This document shows positions 43,811-53,220 of a DNA stretch of 64,000 bases, in pieces; position 1 is the stretch's first letter, and the number at the start of each line of letters is the position of its first letter. The stretch is from positions 1-64,000 of the forward strand of contig JBGGOQ010000010.1 in the NCBI GenBank assembly GCA_041320695.1, written 5' to 3'. Both the position numbers and the translations under genes were made by a program. Origin of the DNA: Caldicellulosiruptoraceae bacterium PP1. GTDB taxonomy: Bacteria; Bacillota; Thermoanaerobacteria; Caldicellulosiruptorales; Caldicellulosiruptoraceae. Below the pieces are notes generated by a model that saw nothing but the letters and a program-made list of their open reading frames with translations, made no database searches and had not been told where the DNA came from.

Positions 43811-45967
43811 ATGATTACTCAATTAAATAAAAAGAAAAAATACAAAAATTTAATATTATTCATTATTGCTATACTTATTATTTCTTCTATTTTATCAATT
43901 TTTCTAATATCAAATAACTTTTATCGTCAAGTTGAAAAACAAAGGAAGGCAGAACTTAAACAAAAGGTTGAAATTGCTTATAACGCTATCTATCCAATTA
44001 TTTCAAAGGTTAGAAAAAGTGAAATAACAAAAGAAGAGGCAAGAAAAAGGATAGCGGACATTGTTAAAAATATGACATTTCATGATGAATTTTCTGAAAA
44101 CTATATTTTTATAAGTTCGTATGATGGGATTTATTTAGTCCAACCATTTGAGCCAGAAAAAGTTGGGACAAGCCAATGGAATTATAAAGATATTAAAGGA
44201 ACATATGTAATAAGAGAGCTTGTTAAAGCAGCAAAAAAGTATCCGCAAGGTTCTTATGTTTCATATTATTCATATTTACCGCATTCAAAAGAATATCAAC
44301 CAAAGTTATCATATGTAAAAGGTATTCCAGAGATTGAAGCATATATTGGAACTGGTATGTATATTCAAACAACATATAAGAAGATGATAAACCTACTAAA
44401 CTTACAGAGATTAATTCTTATATCTGTATTTGCACTTGTATTAATATTAATGCATTATTTTATTATAAAAGAAAAAGAAAACAATAGAATATTGGAAAAA
44501 GAAATTAATAGAAGAATACAATTAGAAGATGAATTGATGCATGAAAAAGAAGAATTAACTTTAAAGAATCAATATTTACAGACACTTTTTGATAATTCTC
44601 CAAATGCTTTAGTTCAATTTGATAAGAATGGATATATTGTTGAAATTAATAATAGCTTTACAAAAATATTTGGATACACTTTAGAAGAATGTAAAGGTAA
44701 ACATATTGATGATTTAATTACGAAAAAAATTAATTATTATGAAGCAAAAAATATTTCTAAAGAAGTTTTCGAGAAAGGCTTTGTTGAGACACAGGGCATA
44801 AGATTTAGTAAAAATAATAGGCCTTTATATGTTATTATTAAAAGTATTTTAATAAGGATAAATAATAAAATTGTTGGTGGATATGGCATATATATTGATA
44901 TTACACCTCTTAGGGAATACCAAAAGAAATTGGATTATATGGCAAAGCATGATTCTTTAACTGGTCTTTATAATTATAACTATTTTAACTATCTATTGAA
45001 AATAAAAAATAAATTCAATTACCCAGTAGGACTAATTGTTTTTGACTTAAATGGTCTTAAATTGATAAATGACACCTTAGGACACAGTTTTGGTGATTTG
45101 CTTTTGAAAGAATTTGCAAATATATTATTTAAATCCAAAAAGAGAGAAGATTTAGCAATAAGAATTGGTGGAGATGAGTTTTTATTAATTCTTCAAAATG
45201 TCAATAGCATTATATTAGAAGAAGTTAAAAATAAAATTTTACAAAATATTAGTAATTTTAATCAGCAATCAAAAACTAATATGCTTGTATTAAGCGTTGC
45301 ACTGGGATTTTCAATAGTTGAAAATAATAAAAAAAGTGTAACAGATGCTTTGAAAGAAGCAGATGAAAATATGTATAAAGATAAGCTACTAAATAAAGCA
45401 AGTTCAAAGAACCAGATAATAAATGTTTTATTAGCAGCTCTTGGCGAGAAAGATAATATAACAAAAGGACATACAGAAAGGGTAAAAAACATGTGCGAAA
45501 TAATAGCCCAAAAACTTGGACTTGATGAAAACCAAACAAATAATCTGATTCTGCTTGCAGAAATGCATGATTTAGGAAAAGTAGCAATACCCGATTCGGT
45601 ACTAAACAAAAGTGAACCACTTACTAAGGAGGAATGGGAACTTATAAAAAGCCATTCAGAAAAAGGATATAGAATTGCACTAGCTTCTCCTGAATTATCA
45701 AATATAGCTGAATTAATACTAAAACACCATGAAAGATGGGATGGGAGAGGCTATCCTTTGGGGCTTAAAGGGAAAGAAATTCCAATTGAATGTAGAATAC
45801 TTGCATTAGCTGATTCGTATGATGCTATGACAAACTTAAGGCCATATAACAAAGTAAAAACACATAGTGAAGCTATTGAAGAAATCAAGAAGTGTTCAGG
45901 CAAACAATTTGATCCATATATCGCTCAGATTTTTGTTGAGGTCTTTGAAAATACTTCTATCATTTAG
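43811..45967 (+). CDS. Membrane sensor: sCache_2-PAS-GGDEF-HD-GYP
   Basis: 718 residues. ATG 43811 has a weak ribosome site (AAAAGG). TM1 at about 12-34; extracytoplasmic sCache_2 domain 40-190 (FSENYIFISSYDGIYLVQPFEPEKVGTS); TM2 at about 197-217; PAS at about 245-370 (FDNSPNALVQFDKNGYIVEINNSFTKIFGY); GGDEF at about 377-530 with an intact IGGDEFLLIL; HD-GYP at about 540-715 with MHDLGKVAIP and KHHERWDGRGYP. Both enzymatic centres look complete, so the protein could make and break cyclic-di-GMP in response to a small ligand bound outside. Confidence 0.92.
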   Translation: MITQLNKKKKYKNLILFIIAILIISSILSIFLISNNFYRQVEKQRKAELKQKVEIAYNAIYPIISKVRKSEITKEEARKRIADIVKNMTFHDEFSENYIFISSYDGIYLVQPFEPEKVGTSQWNYKDIKGTYVIRELVKAAKKYPQGSYVSYYSYLPHSKEYQPKLSYVKGIPEIEAYIGTGMYIQTTYKKMINLLNLQRLILISVFALVLILMHYFIIKEKENNRILEKEINRRIQLEDELMHEKEELTLKNQYLQTLFDNSPNALVQFDKNGYIVEINNSFTKIFGYTLEECKGKHIDDLITKKINYYEAKNISKEVFEKGFVETQGIRFSKNNRPLYVIIKSILIRINNKIVGGYGIYIDITPLREYQKKLDYMAKHDSLTGLYNYNYFNYLLKIKNKFNYPVGLIVFDLNGLKLINDTLGHSFGDLLLKEFANILFKSKKREDLAIRIGGDEFLLILQNVNSIILEEVKNKILQNISNFNQQSKTNMLVLSVALGFSIVENNKKSVTDALKEADENMYKDKLLNKASSKNQIINVLLAALGEKDNITKGHTERVKNMCEIIAQKLGLDENQTNNLILLAEMHDLGKVAIPDSVLNKSEPLTKEEWELIKSHSEKGYRIALASPELSNIAELILKHHERWDGRGYPLGLKGKEIPIECRILALADSYDAMTNLRPYNKVKTHSEAIEEIKKCSGKQFDPYIAQIFVEVFENTSII

Positions 45968-46105
45968 TATTATTTAGGCAGAGAATAGATTGTGATATAA
46001 TATAATTAAGAACAATGGATGTTGCTAAAAATAACTTATCTTTTGATAGTTTACAATTTGAAGTTAGCAAATGGTAGAATTCGGAATAAAAAGGGAGTTT
46101 ATTGT

Positions 46106-46159
46106 TTGCATGAGAAAACACCTTATCACCAACATGATATTATCAAAACGAGGAGCTGA
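46106..46159 (+). CDS. Possible 17-residue leader peptide ahead of pth
   Basis: TTG 46106 follows AAAAAGGGAG with eight bases' spacing and reads HEKTPYHQHDIIKTRS to TGA 46157. The ribosome site of pth (AGGAG, 46151-46155) lies in its last codons, so translation of this peptide would affect pth access. Short and without known relatives; coincidence is possible. Confidence 0.3.
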   Translation: MHEKTPYHQHDIIKTRS

Positions 46160-46165
46160 TTTTTA

Positions 46166-46726
46166 TTGGACTACATTATTGCAGGGCTTGGAAATCCAGG
46201 TGAAAGATACAAATTTACAAGGCATAATGCCGGGTTCTTAACAATAGACTATATCTCGCAATTATTGAATATAAATGTTGAAAAGATTGGTTTTAAAGGG
46301 GTATATGGCACTATAGAATACAAAGGAAAGAAAATAATGCTTTTAAAGCCAATGACATATATGAACTCAAGTGGCGATAGCATAGTTGAAGCTGTTAACT
46401 TTTATAAACTAAAGCCTCAAAACTTGCTTGTAATATATGACGACATTGCCTTTGATGTAGGAATAGTAAAGATGAGAATGAAAGGTTCAGATGGTGGACA
46501 TAATGGTATGAAGTCAATTATACAAAGGCTATCTACAGATCAATTTCCAAGATTAAGAATTGGAATAGGCATCCCTAAATATGATATGGTTGATCATGTT
46601 TTATCAAATTTTGGAGATAATGAAAAAGAAAAGATTTTTAATGCAATAAAAAAAGCAAGCGAAGGAGCTTTGCTATTTGTATCTGAAGGAATAGACAAAG
46701 CAATGAACTTTGTCAATCAGGAGTGA
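46166..46726 (+). CDS. pth: Peptidyl-tRNA hydrolase
   Basis: 186 residues from TTG 46166, behind CGAGGAGCTGATTTT. Recycles peptidyl-tRNA. Signature GLGNPGERYKFTRHNAGFL with catalytic His, PMTYMNSSGDSI and YDDIAFDVGIVKMRMKGSDGGHNGMKSI are all conserved. The next gene is mfd, which starts 4 bases after its stop. The pair pth-mfd is conserved in Firmicutes. Confidence 0.96.
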   Translation: MDYIIAGLGNPGERYKFTRHNAGFLTIDYISQLLNINVEKIGFKGVYGTIEYKGKKIMLLKPMTYMNSSGDSIVEAVNFYKLKPQNLLVIYDDIAFDVGIVKMRMKGSDGGHNGMKSIIQRLSTDQFPRLRIGIGIPKYDMVDHVLSNFGDNEKEKIFNAIKKASEGALLFVSEGIDKAMNFVNQE

Positions 46727-46730
46727 GAAA

Positions 46731-49700
46731 ATGAATAGTATATTTTCAAAATTAGAACAGTATAGCACACTAAAAAATGCTATTTCTCATGAACGGTATC
46801 CTATACTTATTTCAGGGCTTGGAGATATGGCAAAAACACTCATTATTAAAGATATTTGTGAAAATTTTAACAAAAAGGCTATTGTTGTGACACACCAAAG
46901 AAACAGAGAAGATTTATTAAAAAGGCTTAAAAACCAGTTTGAAAAGATTTACTCTATTCAAGAAAGAGATAATCCTTTATTACCTTTTAAAGCAAAGGGT
47001 AAGGAATCAAGCATAAAAAGGATAGAAGAGATAATCAAAATAAAAAACTCTTATGATATTGTTGTATTAACACCTCAGAATCTTATAGAAAAGTATCCAC
47101 AATATGATTTTAAATATATTACACTAAATGTAGGAGATACAATAGATTTTAATGATTTTATAAAAAAACTTATTGATTTTGGATATGAAAATGTTCAAAC
47201 AGTATATGAAAAAGGACAGTTTTCAAAAAGAGGTGGTATATTAGATATATTTCCAATATTATGTGATAGCCCTGTAAGAGTAGAATTTTTTGGAGATGAA
47301 ATAGATACAATAAAGATATTTGATGTTGAATCTCAGAAATCATATGAAAAAATAGATAATGTTACCATTTATCAAGTAACTGAATGGGAACAACAAAAGG
47401 TGCAAGAAAAGATTGATGAGTTTCTAAAAGATTATAACAAGGTTTATTCAAAGCTTTCAAAGGAATATAAGAATAACTTAAATGAAACTTTTAAAGAAGT
47501 TTTAGAAGGGACTGATTATAAAGAAGAAAGTCTATACCCGTATTATTATAATAAGCTTTATACAATTTTTGATATATTTAAAGATGCTATTATATTTATT
47601 GACGAATATCCAAGAATTATAGATAGTATGGAAGGCTTTGAAAAACAATTTGAAGAGACATTTTTTGATTTATTAGAAAAAGGATATGCCCTTCCTAAAC
47701 AAGCAGAATTATATTTCAAAAGCTCATATATAATAGAAATGTTACAGGAAAAATCAATTGTATTAACTACATTTATTCAGGGTCTTAGATTTTTGAAACC
47801 TAAGGAGATAATAAGCTTTGTATTAAGAGAAATCCCAAGCTTTAATGGGAACAAGGAACTTCTGCTTTCAGATGTTAAGTTTTTGGATAGCCATAACTAT
47901 GCTATTAACATTTTTTGTGGAAGTCAAACTGCAGTCGATGAACTAAGTAACTTTTTAGAAAACAACGGGCTTTATGTATATCCTTCATCTGATATTAGCC
48001 TTACAAAAGGGGTATATCTTCTTCCATATAGCCTTGAAAAAGGCATTGAGATAAGCCAGATAGGTTTATCATTATTAAGCTTTTTGAACATTGAACTTCA
48101 CAAAAGAGATAAAAAACAAGCAAAGCATAAATCAAAGAAGGAAGCTTTTTATACATTAGAGGATTTGAAGGAAGGAACATTAGTTGTTCACCACTCACAT
48201 GGTATTGGAAAGTTTATTGGATTTGAAAAGGTTGAGATTGAAGGTATTACAAAAGAATATATAAAGCTTGAGTATGCAAACAATTCTTTTTTATATGTTC
48301 CTACCACAAACCTTGATTCAATTGAAAAATATATAGGTTCAGAAGATACAGTTCCCAAACTATCAAAGCTTGGGACAAATGATTGGCAGAAACAAAAACA
48401 AAAGGTGAAGAAGTCTTTAGAGATAATTGCAAAGGACATAATAGAATTATATGCAAAAAGACAACTTAAAAAAGGATATAAATTCTCAAATGATACAATT
48501 TGGCAGAAAGAATTTGAAGAGAAGTTCCCTTATCAAGAAACTGAAGGACAGCTTAATGCAATTGAAGAGATAAAAAGGGATATGGAAAGCGATAAGGCCA
48601 TGGATAGAATTCTTTGCGGTGATGTTGGCTATGGGAAAACAGAGGTTGCACTAAGAGCTGCCTTTAAAGCTGTTATGGATTCAAAACAGGTTGCATTCTT
48701 AGTACCTACAACTGTATTAGCTCACCAACACTATATGAATTTTTTAGAAAGGCTTAAAGAGTTTCCGGTCAAGGTTGAAGTTTTATCAAGATTTAAAAGT
48801 GAAGGAGAGCAAAAAGAAATAATAAAGGCTATTTCAAATGGTATGATAGATATTATAATTGGAACACATAGATTATTGTCAAAAGATGTGAAATTCAAAG
48901 ACTTGGGTCTTTTAATTATAGACGAAGAGCATAGATTTGGTGTAGAGCACAAGGAAAAGATAAAAAAACTTAAAGAAAATGTAGATGTTTTAACACTTAC
49001 TGCTACACCTATTCCAAGAACATTAAATATGGCTATGTTAGGAATTAAGGAATTGAGTGTCATAGAAGAACCACCAGAGGACAGATTCCCTGTTCAAACA
49101 TTTGTTATGGAATACAATGAAAAGATAATCAAAGAAGCAATTTTAAAAGAGGTTCAAAGGGGCGGTCAGGTATTTTATCTTTATAATAGGGTTCAAGGTA
49201 TTGATGGTGTTGTTGATAAACTGCAAAGGCTTGTAGGTGAGGATATCAAGATTGCTTATGCTCATGGGCAAATGGATGATGACAAGCTTGAAGAGGTTTT
49301 AGTAGATTTCATGAATGGCAACTATGATGTTTTAGTTTGCACAACAATAATTGAATCAGGTGTAGATATTCCAAATGCTAATACATTGATTGTTGAGGAT
49401 GCAGATAAGCTTGGACTTGCACAGCTATATCAAATAAGGGGTAGAGTAGGAAGAGCTAATAAGATAGCCTATGCTTATCTAACCTTTAGAAAGGACAGGG
49501 TTTTGAGTGAAGAAGCTCAAAAAAGGCTTTCTGCAATAAAAGAATTTACTGAGTTTGGTTCTGGTTTTAAAATTGCAATGAGGGATTTAGAAATAAGAGG
49601 TGCTGGTTCTATTCTTGGCAAAGTCCAGCATGGACATATTAATGCTGTTGGATATGATATGTATATAAGACTTCTCTCAGAAGAGATTAAAAGGTTAAAA

Positions 49701-50153
49701 GGTGAGCAGATTGTTGAAGAGTTTACACCTCAGATAGATATTAAGATAAGTGCATTTATTGATAAAAACTATATTTATGATGATGGCGAACGAATTAATA
49801 TGTATAAGAAGATATCCTCAATTAAAACAAAAGATGATATGGACCAAATATATGATGAACTTATTGATAGATTTGCTGATATACCCATTGAAGTTGATAA
49901 TCTTATAAAAATTGCTTATATAAAGGCTTTATGCCAAAATAATGGTATAATATCAATAACACAAAAAGAGAATATAGCAAGACTTCAATTTATTAATGAA
50001 GAAATGCTGAAAAATTTTGTAGATATAAATAAGGATATAAATTTTGTTCCAATAAAAGATGAAAATACTATATTAATTAAATGGCCAAACATGGATATAT
50101 TAAACAACTTAATAAAAATTTTAGAAGAATCAAAACAAAATGCCTACTGTTAA
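46731..50153 (+). CDS. mfd: Transcription-repair coupling factor Mfd
   Basis: 1140 residues from ATG 46731 (ribosome site CAGGAGTGAGAAA). Removes stalled RNA polymerase at lesions and recruits UvrA. UvrB-like N-terminal region (residues 1-340), RNAP-interacting domain (about 470-545, LKEGTLVVHHSHGIGKFIGFEKVEIEG), translocase with GDVGYGKTEVALRAAF (Walker A) and IIDEEHRFGVEHKEK (DEEH), helicase C with ATTIIESGVDIPNANTLI and QIRGRVGR, and the C-terminal TRCF domain. Length matches. Confidence 0.97.
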   Translation: MNSIFSKLEQYSTLKNAISHERYPILISGLGDMAKTLIIKDICENFNKKAIVVTHQRNREDLLKRLKNQFEKIYSIQERDNPLLPFKAKGKESSIKRIEEIIKIKNSYDIVVLTPQNLIEKYPQYDFKYITLNVGDTIDFNDFIKKLIDFGYENVQTVYEKGQFSKRGGILDIFPILCDSPVRVEFFGDEIDTIKIFDVESQKSYEKIDNVTIYQVTEWEQQKVQEKIDEFLKDYNKVYSKLSKEYKNNLNETFKEVLEGTDYKEESLYPYYYNKLYTIFDIFKDAIIFIDEYPRIIDSMEGFEKQFEETFFDLLEKGYALPKQAELYFKSSYIIEMLQEKSIVLTTFIQGLRFLKPKEIISFVLREIPSFNGNKELLLSDVKFLDSHNYAINIFCGSQTAVDELSNFLENNGLYVYPSSDISLTKGVYLLPYSLEKGIEISQIGLSLLSFLNIELHKRDKKQAKHKSKKEAFYTLEDLKEGTLVVHHSHGIGKFIGFEKVEIEGITKEYIKLEYANNSFLYVPTTNLDSIEKYIGSEDTVPKLSKLGTNDWQKQKQKVKKSLEIIAKDIIELYAKRQLKKGYKFSNDTIWQKEFEEKFPYQETEGQLNAIEEIKRDMESDKAMDRILCGDVGYGKTEVALRAAFKAVMDSKQVAFLVPTTVLAHQHYMNFLERLKEFPVKVEVLSRFKSEGEQKEIIKAISNGMIDIIIGTHRLLSKDVKFKDLGLLIIDEEHRFGVEHKEKIKKLKENVDVLTLTATPIPRTLNMAMLGIKELSVIEEPPEDRFPVQTFVMEYNEKIIKEAILKEVQRGGQVFYLYNRVQGIDGVVDKLQRLVGEDIKIAYAHGQMDDDKLEEVLVDFMNGNYDVLVCTTIIESGVDIPNANTLIVEDADKLGLAQLYQIRGRVGRANKIAYAYLTFRKDRVLSEEAQKRLSAIKEFTEFGSGFKIAMRDLEIRGAGSILGKVQHGHINAVGYDMYIRLLSEEIKRLKGEQIVEEFTPQIDIKISAFIDKNYIYDDGERINMYKKISSIKTKDDMDQIYDELIDRFADIPIEVDNLIKIAYIKALCQNNGIISITQKENIARLQFINEEMLKNFVDINKDINFVPIKDENTILIKWPNMDILNNLIKILEESKQNAYC

Positions 50154-50228
50154 TTTTTTTTCTTTAAAATAAATTAATTATGTTTTATAATTATAGTATT
50201 ATTAAAAAAACAAAGGAGAAGGGATCGT

Positions 50229-51251
50229 ATGACAAAAAATGCAAAGATAATTATAACAATTGCAGCAGTATTGATACTTGCAATTATTGTTATTGCTGTA
50301 ACACCTGAAATTGTAAAGACATATGACAACAATAAGGCTGTCGCAGTAGTAAATAATCAAAAGATTACAAAGAAAGAGTTTAAGATTAGATTTGAGGAAA
50401 TGAAGCAGCAGTATTCATCATATTTAGGTGGGGATTTAACTTTTTTAGATAAAAAGACATCAGATAACAAAAAGACCTACAGAGAAGTAATGAAAGAACA
50501 GCTAATAGACCAGTTAGTAACCCAAAAGGTTCAACTACAAAAAGCAAAAGATTTAGGTATAACCCTTACAAGTGCTGATAAAAAAGAAATTGATAATTTA
50601 ATTAAACAATATAAAACAGATGCTAACTATAAAGATAGTTTCAAACAATATCTTACTACTGTTGGGGCTACCGAAGAAGAATTTAAAAAAGCTTTAGAAG
50701 ATTCAAAAATATATAATAAGCTTTATGATAAAATAACAAAATCGCAAACAGTTTCTGAAAGTGAAATGAAAAATTACTATGATAAAAACAAAGATTCTTA
50801 CCTCGAAGTAAAAGCAAGCCATATACTGTTTAGTGTTTCAGATACATCTAAGGATGCTCAAATTAAAAAGAAGGCAGAAGAGGTTCTTAAGAAAATTAAA
50901 AATGGAGAAGATTTTGCAAGGCTTGCAAAACAATATTCTGACGATACATCAAACAAGGATAAAGGTGGAGATTTAGGATATTTTAGAAAGGGCACAATGG
51001 TTGCTGAATTTGAAAAGGCAGCTTTTTCACTTAATGTGGGACAAGTAAGCGATTTAGTTAAGACAACATACGGATACCATATTATCAAGGTCACAGGCAG
51101 AAAACAACTTGAATACAAAGATGTAAAGAGCGAAATTAAATCATCACTTGAGCAGAAGAAAAAGGATGAATACTTCCAAAAACAAACAACTGAATGGAAG
51201 AAAAAAGCTACTATTAAGAAATATCCAAATGTTGTTAAGGATATTTTATAA
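50229..51251 (+). CDS. PrsA/SurA-type peptidyl-prolyl isomerase (parvulin)
   Basis: 340 residues, ATG after AAAGGAGAAGGGATCGT. N-terminal transmembrane or signal segment (6-26, IIITIAAVLILAIIVIAV) without a lipobox Cys. SurA_N region 40-180; parvulin domain 195-290 (VKASHILFSVSDTSKD, GGDLGYFRKGTMVAEFEKAAFSL, YGYHIIKV). It folds secreted proteins outside the membrane. It is probably co-transcribed with tilS. Confidence 0.9.
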   Translation: MTKNAKIIITIAAVLILAIIVIAVTPEIVKTYDNNKAVAVVNNQKITKKEFKIRFEEMKQQYSSYLGGDLTFLDKKTSDNKKTYREVMKEQLIDQLVTQKVQLQKAKDLGITLTSADKKEIDNLIKQYKTDANYKDSFKQYLTTVGATEEEFKKALEDSKIYNKLYDKITKSQTVSESEMKNYYDKNKDSYLEVKASHILFSVSDTSKDAQIKKKAEEVLKKIKNGEDFARLAKQYSDDTSNKDKGGDLGYFRKGTMVAEFEKAAFSLNVGQVSDLVKTTYGYHIIKVTGRKQLEYKDVKSEIKSSLEQKKKDEYFQKQTTEWKKKATIKKYPNVVKDIL

Positions 51252-51268
51252 GGTTTGAGGTGTAGTCT

Positions 51269-52657
51269 TTGGATCTGCTTTTAAAAGTAAAAGATACAAT
51301 AGAAAGATTTTCATTATTAGAGAAAAATGAAAAAGTCTTGGTTGCATGCTCTGGCGGTATTGATTCCATGACATTATTAGATATTATGCTTAAAATAAAA
51401 GATGAATATAATATTTGTATATCTGTTGCTCATTTAAATCATATGCTAAGAGAAAATGCAACTTCTGACGAGTTATTTGTAAAGTCTTTCTGTGAAAAAA
51501 AAGGTATTCCTATTTATATAAAAAGGGTAGATATTAAGCAATTTAAAGAAGAAAAAAAGTTATCAGAAGAGGAAGCAGGTCGCGTTGCAAGGTATAGCTT
51601 TTTTGAAGAACTAAAAAAGAAAATTGGATTTGATAGATTAATTCTTGGCCATAACAAAAATGATGTTGTTGAAACATTTTTTCTAAATCTCTTTAGGGGT
51701 AGTGGGATTGATGGACTTTTGTCAATTCCACCGAAGAGAGGCTGGATATCAAGGCCTCTTATTGATACAACAAGAGACCAAATACAAGAATATGCAAGAA
51801 CCAACAATATTAAATTTGTTGAGGATGAGACTAACAAAACATTGAAATATAAAAGAAATAGAGTAAGGAATGAATTATTACCTTATGTAAAAAGTCATTT
51901 CAATCCTCAAATATCTCAAGCTATATCCTCAACTATTGAAATATTAAGACAAGAACAATATTATTTAAATAAGATTATTCAAGAAAAATATAAAAATATA
52001 CTTAGATGGGACACACCTTTTTTTATTATTGATTTTAAGAGAATAATAAATGAGGACCAATTTATTAAGTCCTTTTTTATTAGAAAAGCACTTAAAAATT
52101 TCAACATTATTCCTAACATTAAAAATGTAAATGAGATTATTAAGTTATTTCATTTACAGACTGGTAGCAAATTTATTATTGAGGATATAATAATTGAAAA
52201 GCAAGTTGATGGAATTGTCCTCTATAAAAAGGATTTAGATTTCAATTTTTATTTTACTTTTGAAGCATTTGAAAATCAAAAGATTATATTACCAAATAAA
52301 GAGATAATTCTTGATGTGTTACAAAATCGGATTGAGGGGTATAATTTATATGTTAATATTCCCAAAGAGTTTAAGATATTATCTATTCGAAATAGAAGAG
52401 ATGGTGATTATATAAATCTTGAATTTGGTAGAAAAAAACTAAAGGACCTTTTTAATGATTTAAAGATTCCATCAAGGATAAAAAATAAAATACCACTTTT
52501 AACAGTTGATAATGAAGTTATTGCAATTTTAGAGAAAATAAATTCAAAAAATGGGTATATTGTTAATGTGAAGTATTTAAAAAATAATGATGGTTCTTCT
52601 TTGATTGGCATTAAAGTAAATGACATAAAAACAAGTAGAGAGGAGTATATGTTGTGA
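51269..52657 (+). CDS. tilS: tRNA(Ile)-lysidine synthetase
   Basis: 462 residues from TTG 51269, after TTTGAGGTGTAGTCT. Ligates lysine to C34 of tRNA-Ile2. The PP-loop SGGIDSMTLLDIM is at about residues 29-41. Family motifs HLNHMLR, GHNKNDVVETFF and RGSGIDGLLSIPP follow. C-terminal TilS substrate-binding domain (NRRDGDYINLEFGRKKLKDLFNDLKIP) is intact. Confidence 0.95.
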   Translation: MDLLLKVKDTIERFSLLEKNEKVLVACSGGIDSMTLLDIMLKIKDEYNICISVAHLNHMLRENATSDELFVKSFCEKKGIPIYIKRVDIKQFKEEKKLSEEEAGRVARYSFFEELKKKIGFDRLILGHNKNDVVETFFLNLFRGSGIDGLLSIPPKRGWISRPLIDTTRDQIQEYARTNNIKFVEDETNKTLKYKRNRVRNELLPYVKSHFNPQISQAISSTIEILRQEQYYLNKIIQEKYKNILRWDTPFFIIDFKRIINEDQFIKSFFIRKALKNFNIIPNIKNVNEIIKLFHLQTGSKFIIEDIIIEKQVDGIVLYKKDLDFNFYFTFEAFENQKIILPNKEIILDVLQNRIEGYNLYVNIPKEFKILSIRNRRDGDYINLEFGRKKLKDLFNDLKIPSRIKNKIPLLTVDNEVIAILEKINSKNGYIVNVKYLKNNDGSSLIGIKVNDIKTSREEYML

Positions 52658-53187
52658 CAGACATAAAAAATAAGGTTAAAGAAATTTTAATAACTGAACA
52701 ACAGCTAAAAGATAAGGTGATTGAATTAGGAAAGCAGATATCTGAAGATTATAAAAATAGCGATGACTTTTTGATGGTTTGTATACTAAAAGGCGGTGTA
52801 ATATTTATGGCTGATTTGATTAGAGCTGTAGATGTTCCTGTAAAAATTGAATTTATGGCTGTTTCAAGCTATGGAAATTCTACATCATCATCAGGTATTG
52901 TTAGAATAATGAAAGATTTAGATACAAGTATTGAAGGGAAGGATGTCCTACTTGTAGAAGATATTGTTGATACAGGACTTACATTAAAGTATATTAAGGA
53001 ATATCTACTTGCAAGAAAACCAAAAAGTCTGAAAATTTGCACTATGCTTGATAAACCAAGCAGAAGAAAGGTACAGGTTGATGTTGACTATAAAGGCTTT
53101 GAGATACCAGATAAATTTGTAATTGGGTATGGCCTTGATTATGCTGGACTTTATAGAAATCTACCATACATTGGAGTGTTAGAGTAA
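52654..53187 (+). CDS. hpt: Hypoxanthine phosphoribosyltransferase
   Basis: 177 residues starting GTG 52654, whose last bases are part of the tilS stop (GTGA overlap); ribosome site AGAGAGGAGTATATGTT. Salvages hypoxanthine/guanine to IMP/GMP. PRPP motif VLLVEDIVDTGLT at about 95-107, start KVKEILITEQQLKDKV and YGLDYAGLYRNLPYIGVL at the end. The tilS-hpt-ftsH order is conserved in Firmicutes. Confidence 0.95.
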   Translation: MTDIKNKVKEILITEQQLKDKVIELGKQISEDYKNSDDFLMVCILKGGVIFMADLIRAVDVPVKIEFMAVSSYGNSTSSSGIVRIMKDLDTSIEGKDVLLVEDIVDTGLTLKYIKEYLLARKPKSLKICTMLDKPSRRKVQVDVDYKGFEIPDKFVIGYGLDYAGLYRNLPYIGVLE

Positions 53188-53220
53188 GTTAATTTTACTG
53201 AAAGGAGTGCCATGTAGGCT

